From positions 1 through 43,260 of the forward strand of contig JAHHHY010000021.1 in NCBI GenBank assembly GCA_019359125.1: a stretch of 43,260 nt of DNA, given 5' to 3'. Source of the stretch: Pleurocapsa minor GSE-CHR-MK 17-07R. GTDB lineage: Bacteria; Chloroflexota; Anaerolineae; Aggregatilineales; Phototrophicaceae. The stretch's first letter is position 1. Every line of letters begins with the position of its first letter. The notes beneath the pieces were generated by a model, which ran no database searches, was not told the origin of the DNA, and worked only from the letters and a program-made list of their open reading frames with translations. Positions 1-8,500 of the stretch are shown piece by piece. The position numbers and the translations under genes were made by a program.

Positions 1-2
1 AA

Positions 3-104
3 AAAGCCGTGGTGGTTGCTGTCATGCGCAAACTCGTGCATCTGGCCTACGGCGTGCTTAAGTCAAACCGCCCCTTTGATCCTCATTTCGCATCCGCTGC
101 TTGA
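3..104 (+). CDS. C-terminal end of an IS110/IS116/IS902-type transposase (5' part outside window)
   Basis: A reading frame is open from the window edge and ends at TGA 102-104. Its 33 residues include AVMRKLVHLAYGVLKS followed by RPFDP, which matches the C-terminus I know from IS110-family (transposase_20) proteins, usually written as AxMRKLxHLxYGVLKSGxPFDP. These enzymes use a DEDD-type catalytic domain and move without ordinary terminal inverted repeats. Only the tail is visible, so whether the element is intact cannot be judged. The next 200 bases carry no gene but do contain palindromic repeats. Family assignment rests on this short motif alone. Confidence 0.6.
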   Translation, partial: KAVVVAVMRKLVHLAYGVLKSNRPFDPHFASAA

Positions 105-117
105 CTTTCAAGACGGT

Positions 118-209
118 ATCTCTCCACAACGTGGAAGAGGGGATGACTCAGGGCATATTTTCGACCAGCGGCGTACATTTTTTGTCCCTCTTCCACAGCG
201 TGGAGAGGG
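118..209. repeat. Pair of related palindromic repeats downstream of the transposase end
   Basis: Two imperfect palindromes share the core CTCTxCCAC-x2-CGTGGA. One lies at about 118-142 (CTCTCCACAACGTGGAAGAG) and one at 186-209 (CCCTCTTCCAC, then GTGGAGAGGG after a 2-3 base loop). The second is followed by a GC-rich stretch containing GAGCGAAGCGAAGCAGGGTGAGG, a style of intergenic repeat found dispersed in many bacterial genomes. They could be REP-like elements or the flank of the insertion sequence. The rest of 105-308 shows no gene. Confidence 0.5.
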
Positions 210-308
210 ACGGCTGAGCGAAGCGAAGCAGGGTGAGGCGGGGTAATGGCAGCTCAAGAAAACCCCTGCGTGCCCGTGCCGTTTACCCAGCCCTGCACCC
301 GTGAAACC

Positions 309-1904
309 CTACAGCTCCACCTGATGCGCGTGGCGCACAAATTCCTGCTGGCGCAGCGTCTCCAGCAGGGCTTCGGGCAGCGGCTCGTCCAGCGTGAGCA
401 CGGTCAGCGTGTGGCCGCCCGGCGTGGCACGGCCCGTCTGCCAGATGGCGATATTGATCTGATTTTCGGCCAGCAGCGTGCCCACCCGGCCAATCACGCC
501 CGGCTGGTCGAAGCTGCCCATCAGCAGCAGGTTCCCCTCCGGCACAAAATTCAGACGATAGTCGTTGATCTGCACGATATGCGGCTCACGGCGGTCGAGC
601 AGCGTGCCGCTGATGGTGATCGTCTCGCCATCTTCCAGCGTGGCCTGCACCGAAATCACACTCGCGTAATCGCCCGTCTTCAGGCCTTTGGCCTGCGTGA
701 CCGCGATGCCGCGTTCGGCCGCCAGCACCGGCGCATTGATATAGTTCACAGTCGTATCGCTGAGCACAGGGGCCAGGATGCCGCGCAGGAAGGCCACCGT
801 GACCGGCTTGACCAGCCCATTGGCCTCGTCGCCGCGATATTCAACCGCCACGCGGCGCACGCGGGCACGGGCCAGCGTGTGCAGAATTTTGCCCATGCAC
901 TCGGCCAGACCCATATACGGCCGGGCGGTCTCGTAATCGAGGCCGGGCATGAACGGCAGGTTGACCACGTTGCGATAGTCTTCGCCGCGCAGCGCATCCA
1001 GCACCTGCGAGACAATCTGCAAAGACAGGTCCTGCGCCGCCTCAACCGTGTTGTCGCCGATGTGCGGCGTGTGAATGACATTCTCCAGCGCGATCAGCGG
1101 GCTGTTGTAGGGCGGCTCGTCGCTGAACACATCGATGGCAGCGCCGCCCAGATGTCCATCTTTCACTGCGTTGGCGACGGCCGTTTCATCGATCGCTGCG
1201 CCAAACGAGGTATTGATCAGACGGGCGCCGCGCTTCATGGCGCGCACGAAAGTTTCGTCGACGATGTGCTGGGTCTCGCGGGTGGCGGGCACATGCACGC
1301 TGACGAAATCGGCGCGCTGCTGCAATTCTTTCATGCCGACAAGCTGAATACGCTCATCGGCCAGCTCATCCTCGCTCAGGTACGGGTCGTAGGCCAGCAC
1401 GGTCATGCCAAAGCCAAGCGCACGCCCGGCCACAATCGACCCCACGCGGCCCAGCCCGATCAGGCCGAGCGTCTTGCCGTGCAGCTGCGTGCCAGCCTGG
1501 CGCTTGCGATCCAGCAGCCAGAAGCCTTCTTTCAGGCTGTTGTGGGCGGAGACCAGCCTGCGGCTGAGCGCCAGCATCAGCGCCAGCGTATGCTCGCCAG
1601 CGGCAATCGCATTCGCGCCAGGCGTATTCATCACGATGATGCCGCGATTGGTGGCCGTCTCCATGTCCACGCCGCTGAGCGACGCGCCCACGCGGGCGAT
1701 CACGCGCAGGTCTGGCGCGGCGGCCAACAGCGCCTTGTCCAGCGCGATGTCATCGCGGGCAATCAGCGCATGGACGCCTGCCAGCTTGTCGCGCACGGCA
1801 GTCACCTGCGGCGCGCTGGTGACCAGCTCGGCATCGTCCGCCTCGCGGATGAGCGCCAGGCTGCTCTCGGTCAGGTCAGTGGCAACGAGGATCCTGTGCG
1901 TCAT
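309..1904 (-). CDS. serA: D-3-phosphoglycerate dehydrogenase-type enzyme with ASB and ACT domains; catalytic Arg position is Phe
   Basis: This 531-residue protein has the long SerA architecture. An N-terminal 2-hydroxyacid dehydrogenase domain includes RVGASLSGVDM and NTPGANAIAAGEHTLALML. The NAD-binding Rossmann fold has GLIGLGRVG followed by YDPY. An allosteric-substrate-binding-like domain and a C-terminal ACT domain (DQPGVIGRVGTLLAENQINI) complete it. SerA oxidises 3-phosphoglycerate to phosphohydroxypyruvate, the first step of serine synthesis. The catalytic Glu (DVFSDEP) and His (TPHIG) are present. The segment that normally reads N-x-[SA]-R-G and supplies the catalytic Arg reads INTSFGAAIDE, with Phe encoded by TTT. 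The ATG at 1904 overlaps the TGA of the upstream HAD gene as ATGA, so the two are probably translationally coupled. An upstream in-frame start at 2084 would run through the HAD gene and is unlikely. Confidence 0.88.
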   Translation of the reverse strand: MTHRILVATDLTESSLALIREADDAELVTSAPQVTAVRDKLAGVHALIARDDIALDKALLAAAPDLRVIARVGASLSGVDMETATNRGIIVMNTPGANAIAAGEHTLALMLALSRRLVSAHNSLKEGFWLLDRKRQAGTQLHGKTLGLIGLGRVGSIVAGRALGFGMTVLAYDPYLSEDELADERIQLVGMKELQQRADFVSVHVPATRETQHIVDETFVRAMKRGARLINTSFGAAIDETAVANAVKDGHLGGAAIDVFSDEPPYNSPLIALENVIHTPHIGDNTVEAAQDLSLQIVSQVLDALRGEDYRNVVNLPFMPGLDYETARPYMGLAECMGKILHTLARARVRRVAVEYRGDEANGLVKPVTVAFLRGILAPVLSDTTVNYINAPVLAAERGIAVTQAKGLKTGDYASVISVQATLEDGETITISGTLLDRREPHIVQINDYRLNFVPEGNLLLMGSFDQPGVIGRVGTLLAENQINIAIWQTGRATPGGHTLTVLTLDEPLPEALLETLRQQEFVRHAHQVEL

Positions 1905-2587
1905 GCGAAGCACCCCTGCGCGGCCAGCGCGGCCTGCACCTGATGCAGATTGTCGGCGATATGCGGCGTCAGCGGATACAGCTCGTCCAGCGTCACATGC
2001 GAGAAGTCCGGCACCGCGATGCAGGTCGCGCCGGAAGCGACTGCCGCCCGCACACCATTGCGGCTGTCTTCCAGAATCAGGCACTGGGACGGCTCGACAC
2101 CGAGGCGACGGGCCGCTTCGATAAACACATCCGGCGCGGGCTTGCCGGCGGCGACTTCGTCACCAGACACGCGCACCGGGAAGTAATGCAGCCAGCCACG
2201 CGAAGTCACCACGCCGTCGATGATGGCATTGGGCGAGCTGGACGCGATGGCGATTGGTACGCCCTCGGCATGCAGGAAGGCGATCAGCTCGCTGGCTCCC
2301 GGCTGTTCCGGCGCACCGGCCGGCAGATTTTCGAGGAATCGCTGAATGACGTCGGCCACCAGGTCTTCAATCGGATCATCCAGCCCAAACGTCTCTTTCA
2401 TGCCCTGCCAGAAATCGGCCATGCGCCGGCCAATCAGCGGGCTGCGGCCCTCCGCCGTCAGCACCTTGCCGCGCTCGGCCAGAATGGCGTCTTCGATCAC
2501 TTCCCACACCGGCTCACTGTTCACCAGCAGGCCGTCCATATCAAAAATGACGGCCCGCGGGCAGCCGTTCAGCGTGATGTCTGGCAT
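1901..2587 (-). CDS. HAD-superfamily phosphatase (subfamily IA, beta-phosphoglucomutase/hexitol-phosphatase type)
   Basis: A 228-residue HAD hydrolase. Motif I is FDMDGLLVNSEPVW with the nucleophile/acid pair DxD. Motif II is the Ser in IASSS. The motif III Lys is in GKPAPDVF, and motif IV is ILEDSRNGVRAA. The DMDGLL(V/I)xSEPxW opening is typical of the YniC/HxpB sugar-phosphatase branch, so a small phosphorylated sugar or glycolate is the likely substrate. Phosphoserine cannot be excluded from context alone. The ATG at 2587 follows AAGGAT about ten bases upstream. The gene lies 71 bp after the SerB-type phosphatase and overlaps serA by 4 bp, which suggests one minus-strand transcript. Specificity is not determinable from sequence. 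Confidence 0.85.
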   Translation of the reverse strand: MPDITLNGCPRAVIFDMDGLLVNSEPVWEVIEDAILAERGKVLTAEGRSPLIGRRMADFWQGMKETFGLDDPIEDLVADVIQRFLENLPAGAPEQPGASELIAFLHAEGVPIAIASSSPNAIIDGVVTSRGWLHYFPVRVSGDEVAAGKPAPDVFIEAARRLGVEPSQCLILEDSRNGVRAAVASGATCIAVPDFSHVTLDELYPLTPHIADNLHQVQAALAAQGCFA

Positions 2588-2658
2588 GTGTCTGTCATCC
2601 TTACAGGCGTGCGATTGAATAAACGACATGCAGGGCAATTTTGCCCGGCGTTTTGGAT

Positions 2659-3531
2659 TTACGGTCTATCCGGCCCCAGAAAAGCCGATGCGAATGCCGC
2701 CCGCTGTTCGTCAGACCTGAGCGTCATGCCGCCTTCACGAGACAGGGCGATGCCCTTCTCGAAAACGGCCTGATGCGGCGTGCCGATCACACGGGCATAG
2801 CCCGACGCCCCGGCCGCCAGCGGCAGAATCGGGGCCAGCGAATTCACGCTGACGAACGCATCGCTTTCGTTCTGCACTTTGGCACGTGCCACCACGCCGC
2901 CGAAGCCGCAGAACAAGTCGACCACCGGGCGCGTGGCCAGGTCGCTGGCACCATCGCCAATCATCAGGCGGCGTCCGTGCTTGCCAGCCGCCAGCTCCTG
3001 AATAATCTTCGGCTTGCCGCTGGAAATCGTGAGCGGGCCCTCGTCATAATCCAGATACGTCTGCGACTCTTTGGCCGATGGCTCGTGATAGCGCCACCAT
3101 TCCCCGCTCAGCTCGTTGTATTCCAGCTCGACGGCGCGGATATTCTCGGCGGGCACGCCCAGGCGCGCACCAAACCGGCGCACCGGCTCGGCCAGGCCAC
3201 CGCTGATGATAAAGATCTGTTTTTTGAGAAAACGCAGGGCGGCCAGCACCTCGACCGCATCGGGCACCAGCGTCTCCCAGTACTTTTCCTCGATAGCCTT
3301 CAGCTGGCCGCGTGTGGGGCGGATGGCCTGCAACCGCTTGCCATACACCTCGCCCAGGTCCAGCTCGCCGTCCATCGCCTTCTGGGTGAGGACACTCACG
3401 CGCAGTTCCTTGCCTTTGAATTTGGCAAGCTCGTCAATCCCCTCGATACTGGACAGGGTGCTGTCGCAGTCGAAGAAAATCAGATCATAGGGTGCCCAGC
3501 GGTTTGTCTGCATGCAGGCGGTGCTCTTCAT
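2659..3531 (-). CDS. serB: Phosphoserine phosphatase-like HAD hydrolase (SerB type)
   Basis: A HAD-IB phosphatase of 290 residues from ATG 3531, or 284 from the second ATG at 3513. Motif I is FFDCDSTLSSIEGIDELA, with the DxDST signature and the EG(I/D) that follows it in phosphoserine phosphatases. Motif II is IISGGLAEPVRRF, a conserved Lys lies in GKPK, and motif IV is GDGASDLATRP. It probably hydrolyses O-phosphoserine to serine, the last step of the pathway that SerA starts; the serA-type gene lies just downstream on the same strand. The start is unsettled. No clear Shine-Dalgarno precedes 3531, and a weak GAAGAG precedes 3513. A related activity such as 2-hydroxy-3-keto-5-methylthiopentenyl-1-phosphate phosphatase is less likely. 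Confidence 0.8.
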   Translation of the reverse strand: MKSTACMQTNRWAPYDLIFFDCDSTLSSIEGIDELAKFKGKELRVSVLTQKAMDGELDLGEVYGKRLQAIRPTRGQLKAIEEKYWETLVPDAVEVLAALRFLKKQIFIISGGLAEPVRRFGARLGVPAENIRAVELEYNELSGEWWRYHEPSAKESQTYLDYDEGPLTISSGKPKIIQELAAGKHGRRLMIGDGASDLATRPVVDLFCGFGGVVARAKVQNESDAFVSVNSLAPILPLAAGASGYARVIGTPHQAVFEKGIALSREGGMTLRSDEQRAAFASAFLGPDRP

Positions 3532-3760
3532 CTGTATTGTTATTCAACCGTATAAGGGTATCAGTTTGCGCCTGAAATTTCGACCCAAAAGACGCTGCAC
3601 AGTTCGCACAAATGCACGCGAAAAAAGTGTGAATTTTTGTGCTGACTCCCATCCTTGATGCTGTCTGACACCTTATTCGCCACTATACTTACACATGCAC
3701 AATATACCTGCCCTCATTGATGTGCGTCTGCCGCGTCATCGGGAAGCTGTTATCACGAAT

Positions 3761-5512
3761 ATGTTGAATCAACTCAGCCCGAAATCCCCGCCGATCATCC
3801 GCTACTTCGCTTTGGTAGTGGTCATCATCGCGCTGCTGATGTTTGCCACCTATCTGCCCATCATTGGCCTGAGAAACGACGAAGCCTCGTTTGCCAATTC
3901 GCTGAACATGGCGGGCCGCCAGCGCATGCTGTCCCAGCGTATCCCGCTGCTGGCAGAGATGATCGCGCACAGCGAGACAGACGGCCGGATGGCCGAATAC
4001 ACGGTTGAGATGGCCGAGCTGATCACGCTGATGCGCCTCAATCACGAGCGGCTGGTCGCCATGGCCGACTCGGCAGAGCTGCAGGCGCTGTATTTCCGCG
4101 AGCCGTATCATGTCAATGCGCGGGTGACCTCTTTTCTAAACGCCGCCGAAGAAGTGCTCCGGCTGATCAACGCAGAAACATACAGCGACAATACAGCCAT
4201 GATCCTGGCAATCGGCGCACAGCCGCTGGTCGATTCGCTTGATCGCGTCGTCGAAGAAATGCAGCGCATCCATGAAGCCAGCATCAGCAATCTGGAACAG
4301 TTCGAGCTGGTGATGCTGGTGCTGATGCTGGCCGCACTGGGCATCATCGCGCTGCTGGTGTTTGGGCCGTTGCAGCGGCGCATTCGCCTGGCCGAAACCA
4401 CGCTGAATACCCAGACAGCCTTTGTGACGCGCATGCTGTCCACCGTGCCCAATATCGTCTACATCCTCAATCTGAAAAACCAATCTGTCACCTATTCAAA
4501 CGAATTTCTGGGCAGCATTCTGGGGCTGACCAGCGAAAAAGTGCGCCAGATGGGGGCCAGCATCAGCGCGATGGTTATTCACCCCGACGACTTTGCCGCC
4601 TACGGCCTGTTCCTGGGGGATATCAGCCATGCCAAAGATGGCGACATCCTGACGCTGGAAGCCCGTGCCCGCGACGCCAGCGGCAGCTATCGGAAGTTTC
4701 GCAATTACGGCACCGTTTTTCGCCGCGACGAACAGGGCGCTGTCGTCGAAACGCTGCACATCGCCGCCGACATCACCGATGTGCAGGCGGCCGACCAGCG
4801 TGAGCGCGATGCAGCCATGCAGGCCGAGCGCGTGCGCATGCTGCACGGCTTCCTGTCGGATACCTCGCACGAGCTGCGCACCCCGCTGACGATCATCAAC
4901 AACTCCAGCTATCTGCTCAACCGGATTGAGGACCCTGCTGAACGCAAGAAACACAGCACGATCATCACCGACCAGGTGAAACGCATCAACAGTCTGATTG
5001 ACCAGATGCAGGAAATGATCCGCCTGACGACGGTCACGCAGTTGGAGCACGCGCCAGTCAGCATCAATACCCTGATCCAGCAGGTCATCGAAGGGATGAA
5101 AAGCATCCCGGAAAAAGCGATTCTTCTGGAATGCAGGCTGGATGCCGACCTGCCCTTGATTGAGGGCGATGCGGCGCGCCTGCAAAAAGCCATTTACTGC
5201 GTGCTGGATAACGCAGTGCGCTTCACGCCAGCCGAAGGGAGCGTGAGCATCACCAGCGCGATGGTCATCCACGGCGGGCGCGCGATGGTCTCGGTCGATA
5301 TCCGCGACAGCGGGCCGGGTATTCCCACGGAAGACATGCCGCGCGTATTCGATCAGTTCTTCAAGGGCAACCGGGCACGCACGCCGGATGGCTCTGGTGC
5401 AGGGCTGGGCCTGACGATGGCCCGCCAGATTATGGTGCTGCATGATGGCAGCATCAGCGTGCGCGCCAATGAAGGCGGCGGGGCCCACTTCACCCTGCTG
5501 CTGCCAGTGTGA
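3761..5512 (+). CDS. Orphan sensor histidine kinase: PilJ-type sensor, PAS, HisKA, HATPase
   Basis: This membrane histidine kinase has about 583 residues from ATG 3761; an upstream in-frame ATG at 3695 would add 22. TM1 is near residues 12-34. A periplasmic type-IV-pili methyl-accepting (PilJ) sensor module follows, with NSLNMAGRQRMLSQRI. TM2 is LVMLVLMLAALGIIALLVF (around nt 4305-4360), and then comes a PAS domain (about nt 4440-4780). The HisKA phospho-acceptor is His in DTSHELRTPLT (nt 4868-4870). HATPase_c follows with DNAVRFTP, DSGPGIP, and an AGLGLTMARQI G2 box. The domain order is that of a complete kinase that autophosphorylates on His. No response regulator is adjacent, so its partner must be elsewhere. 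The signal is unknown; some PilJ-like domains bind nitrate or other small ligands. The LQRxxGN protein gene starts 76 bp downstream on the same strand with no obvious terminator between, so co-transcription is possible. Confidence 0.85.
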   Translation: MLNQLSPKSPPIIRYFALVVVIIALLMFATYLPIIGLRNDEASFANSLNMAGRQRMLSQRIPLLAEMIAHSETDGRMAEYTVEMAELITLMRLNHERLVAMADSAELQALYFREPYHVNARVTSFLNAAEEVLRLINAETYSDNTAMILAIGAQPLVDSLDRVVEEMQRIHEASISNLEQFELVMLVLMLAALGIIALLVFGPLQRRIRLAETTLNTQTAFVTRMLSTVPNIVYILNLKNQSVTYSNEFLGSILGLTSEKVRQMGASISAMVIHPDDFAAYGLFLGDISHAKDGDILTLEARARDASGSYRKFRNYGTVFRRDEQGAVVETLHIAADITDVQAADQRERDAAMQAERVRMLHGFLSDTSHELRTPLTIINNSSYLLNRIEDPAERKKHSTIITDQVKRINSLIDQMQEMIRLTTVTQLEHAPVSINTLIQQVIEGMKSIPEKAILLECRLDADLPLIEGDAARLQKAIYCVLDNAVRFTPAEGSVSITSAMVIHGGRAMVSVDIRDSGPGIPTEDMPRVFDQFFKGNRARTPDGSGAGLGLTMARQIMVLHDGSISVRANEGGGAHFTLLLPV

Positions 5513-5588
5513 TGGTGCCAGCCCATTTGCGCATGGCGCATTTCAACACCATAATGACCCTGTGACTGATGGACAAGCCAGAGGGTTG

Positions 5589-8500
5589 ATGAAACGCAAA
5601 ACCAAGCATAATCCCGGCCTGAGGGCCCCGCAGACCGAGAGCAAAATGTCATCCACCAGCACGCCGGTGGCGGATGAGTCAGCGCATGCGTCGCCTGAGA
5701 CAGGCGTGCTTGGCTTGCAGCGGCTGATCGGGAATCGCGCCACCCAGCGCATGCTCACGCGCCCAGCCGTGCAGCGGAAAGGCCCGCCCGCGCCAGCGAC
5801 AGACGCCACGTCTCCCGCGCAGTCTGTGCCGGACATGGGCGAAGGCGAGCAGGAACAGGTCGAGCTGGAGACAGAAAACCAGAACAATACGCCGAATATG
5901 TCCAGCATGCCGGGGGACGACAGCAAGCAGCCGACCCAGCAGGAGAACAGCAATCCGTCTGGCGATCCCTCCAACGAGCAATCGAATGAGCAGAATTTCA
6001 CGCCTGCCCAGCCGGAGCTGACCTCCGAGCCGCAAAATGGCCAGGCTGACGAAAAAGAAGACACGCCAGCACAACAGCCTGAAGACGAGGTCTATGGCCC
6101 GCCTTTGCCTGAGGGTGGCCTGCCCACAGATCCACAGGAAGTGCTGGAAAATCTGCCCGAAGATGAGCTGAAGAATGCGTCGGAAGACCTGCCAGAGATG
6201 TCATCCGAACCACAGGATGCCCCGGCTGACGAGCAGAATTCCAGCCAGATACCTGCCGAGCAAAATTCCAGCGAGCCGCAGGACGGCCCAATCAATACGG
6301 GAAATGAAGGCGAGCCAGTCAATGGCGGCGAGAATCCCGCGCCTGCCAATACCAATCAGCCGCCCGCCCCCGCAGAAAATGGCAACGGCGGTGAAGGCGG
6401 CGCGCCCCCTGCCAATGTCGGCGGGATGGGTGGGGCCGGCGGCCTGATCGACAAAGAGCTGGCCGAGAACAAACGCGCCAGCGTGAATCAGCCGCAGGAC
6501 CCGCAGGCAACCGCACAGAGCATCGCCAGGGATTCGTGGAGCGGAGAACGACTCGCTTTTGTGCTGCAGAATGTCGGCATCGGCGGCGCGACGGGCTTTG
6601 GCACCGGCGCGGCACTGGGCGCGGCGACTGGCGTCACCACCCGTCTGGCCGAGCGCGGCGCACTGTATGCCGCCCAGAAATGGGGCCCGAAGATCGCCAG
6701 CAATGCCGCCAAGGTGACGCCTGTCCCGGCGGTGGGCGCGGTCATCGGCGGCGGCCTGGCGGCCTACGCGCTCTACAACAAGTGGAAAGACCGCGAAAAT
6801 ATCTACAAGAGCATTACGTCATTTGGCCAGGGCGAGGATGTCTTTGAGGTGCTGGCCAATTCACTCGACAGCATCGGCAACATCCTCGATATCGTTTCGG
6901 CCAGCCTGAATGTGATTGCTGGCCTGGCGGGCCTGTTTGCGATTGGCGCATGGGTTGCAGCCGTGGTCACCGGCGGCGTACTCTCCCCGCTGGCCGGCGC
7001 TGCGACCGCGCTGGCAGCCGGCATCGGCCTGGCCACCACCGTGCTGGACCTGATAAACACGGGCATTGGCAGTCTGGTGCTGGTCTTCCGGTCGCTGCAC
7101 GCGCTCAATCAGGATTTTGCCAGTCCGGAAGCAGCCATCAAGGCGGGCCAGGACCTGCAAAAAGCCGCATCTGGACCGCTGGCTTCGATGGGCGCATTTG
7201 CTGGCGGCAAGGCGACCCAGCGCGGCAAGGCCAAGCAGCAGGCCTTCGACGACAAGGTGTCCGCGTCTGCGGTCGATAACACGGCCGCCAATACGCCACC
7301 TGCCAGCCAGGGCCCGCAGATCACGGCCAATATTCCCGCGTCGAATACGCCGCCAGCGGATGCCAACGCCACGGCGCCCAATGCGCTTCCGGTCGCGGTT
7401 CCGCCGCCCACCAATACTGCCGATGCGCCAACGCCCGCCAGCCTGCCAGATACACCGACGCCTGCCAGCCTGCCGGATATGCCGACGCCTGCCAGCAAGC
7501 CGGATACACCGACACCTGCCAGCAAACCAGATACACCAACACCTGCCAGCAAGCCGGATACACCGACACCTGCCAGCAAACCGGATATTCCCACCTCGCA
7601 GCAGACCGGCGTTCAGAACCCGGACGGCGGCGGCATCTTCACAGGGGCGCAGAATTCCCGCAAACGGAACGAAGCGCGTGAGGACTTCAAGCAAATTACT
7701 GAGCAGGATATCGACACCATGCTCAATAATTCGCTGAATCCCGAAAACCCGAATATCAGCGTCCCTGAAACCCCTGTGCCAAAGGGATATGTGGGCACGC
7801 CGAAGGAAAAACCAAATTTCACCGACAAAGAAATCGACGCGATGCTGAACAATGCGTTCGACCCGACTCATCCGGACACGATTCTGGTGGGCGGGGACGC
7901 AAAGGGACCAGCATCCACCGGCGGCACAGCCGACCAGAATCCGGTTTCCAGCACACCCATGCCCGAACAAGGGCCGGTTTCCAGCACGCCAATGCCTGAG
8001 CAGGGGCCGGTTTCAAGTACGAACGCGCCTGATCCCGCGCCTGCCTCCAATGCAAACGCGCCTGATCCTGCCACCAGTGCGAATCCGCCTCCCCAGCCTC
8101 AGAGCAAAAACGGCTGGCTGACGCCAGAACAGTTAAAAAGCATCGAGAAGCATCAGACGCTGAACGAAAAGATGGGCGCGCAAAACAAGGAACTGGCCGA
8201 GGATATCAAGGAAGGCAACTATCTGAAATCTTTGGGCCTGGGCTGGGCATCGAAAATGTCATCCGAGACTGCCGGGAATTCCCCGGCGGGCTTTGGTGCC
8301 AACACGCCTGCGGGCCAGCAGGCCGGTTTCGATCTGGACAAGAAGTTTGACCAGCAGGCCAAGGAAGAAGAAGAGAAGAAGAACCAGAAGAAGTCAGTCC
8401 AGATCGATGTTCAGCCTGCCTATACGCCGCCGCCTGCCACCCCGCAGGATGTGCAGACGCTGAATCAGGAAGCGCAGGTGCTGGGACTGGAAGAGCAGAA

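Noticed and set aside
246-1943. Long plus-strand open frame antisense to serA
   Set aside because: It is a compositional shadow of the GC-rich serA gene, His/Arg/Gln-rich and with no family signature; the minus frame is a clear dehydrogenase.
2633-2646. GGGCAA-TTGCCC hairpin between the SerB-type and HAD genes as a terminator
   Set aside because: The loop is too small and there is no T-tract; the genes are probably co-transcribed.
3655-3689. TTGATG/TATACT promoter for the sensor kinase
   Set aside because: TATACT is a fair -10, but the 23-bp spacer to TTGATG is too long for a sigma-70 promoter.
6861-7970. Minus-strand frame antisense to the giant LQRxxGN gene with GRCRCIRLAG repeats
   Set aside because: The repeats are only the reverse reading of the TPTPASKPD units; there is no start context or homology.
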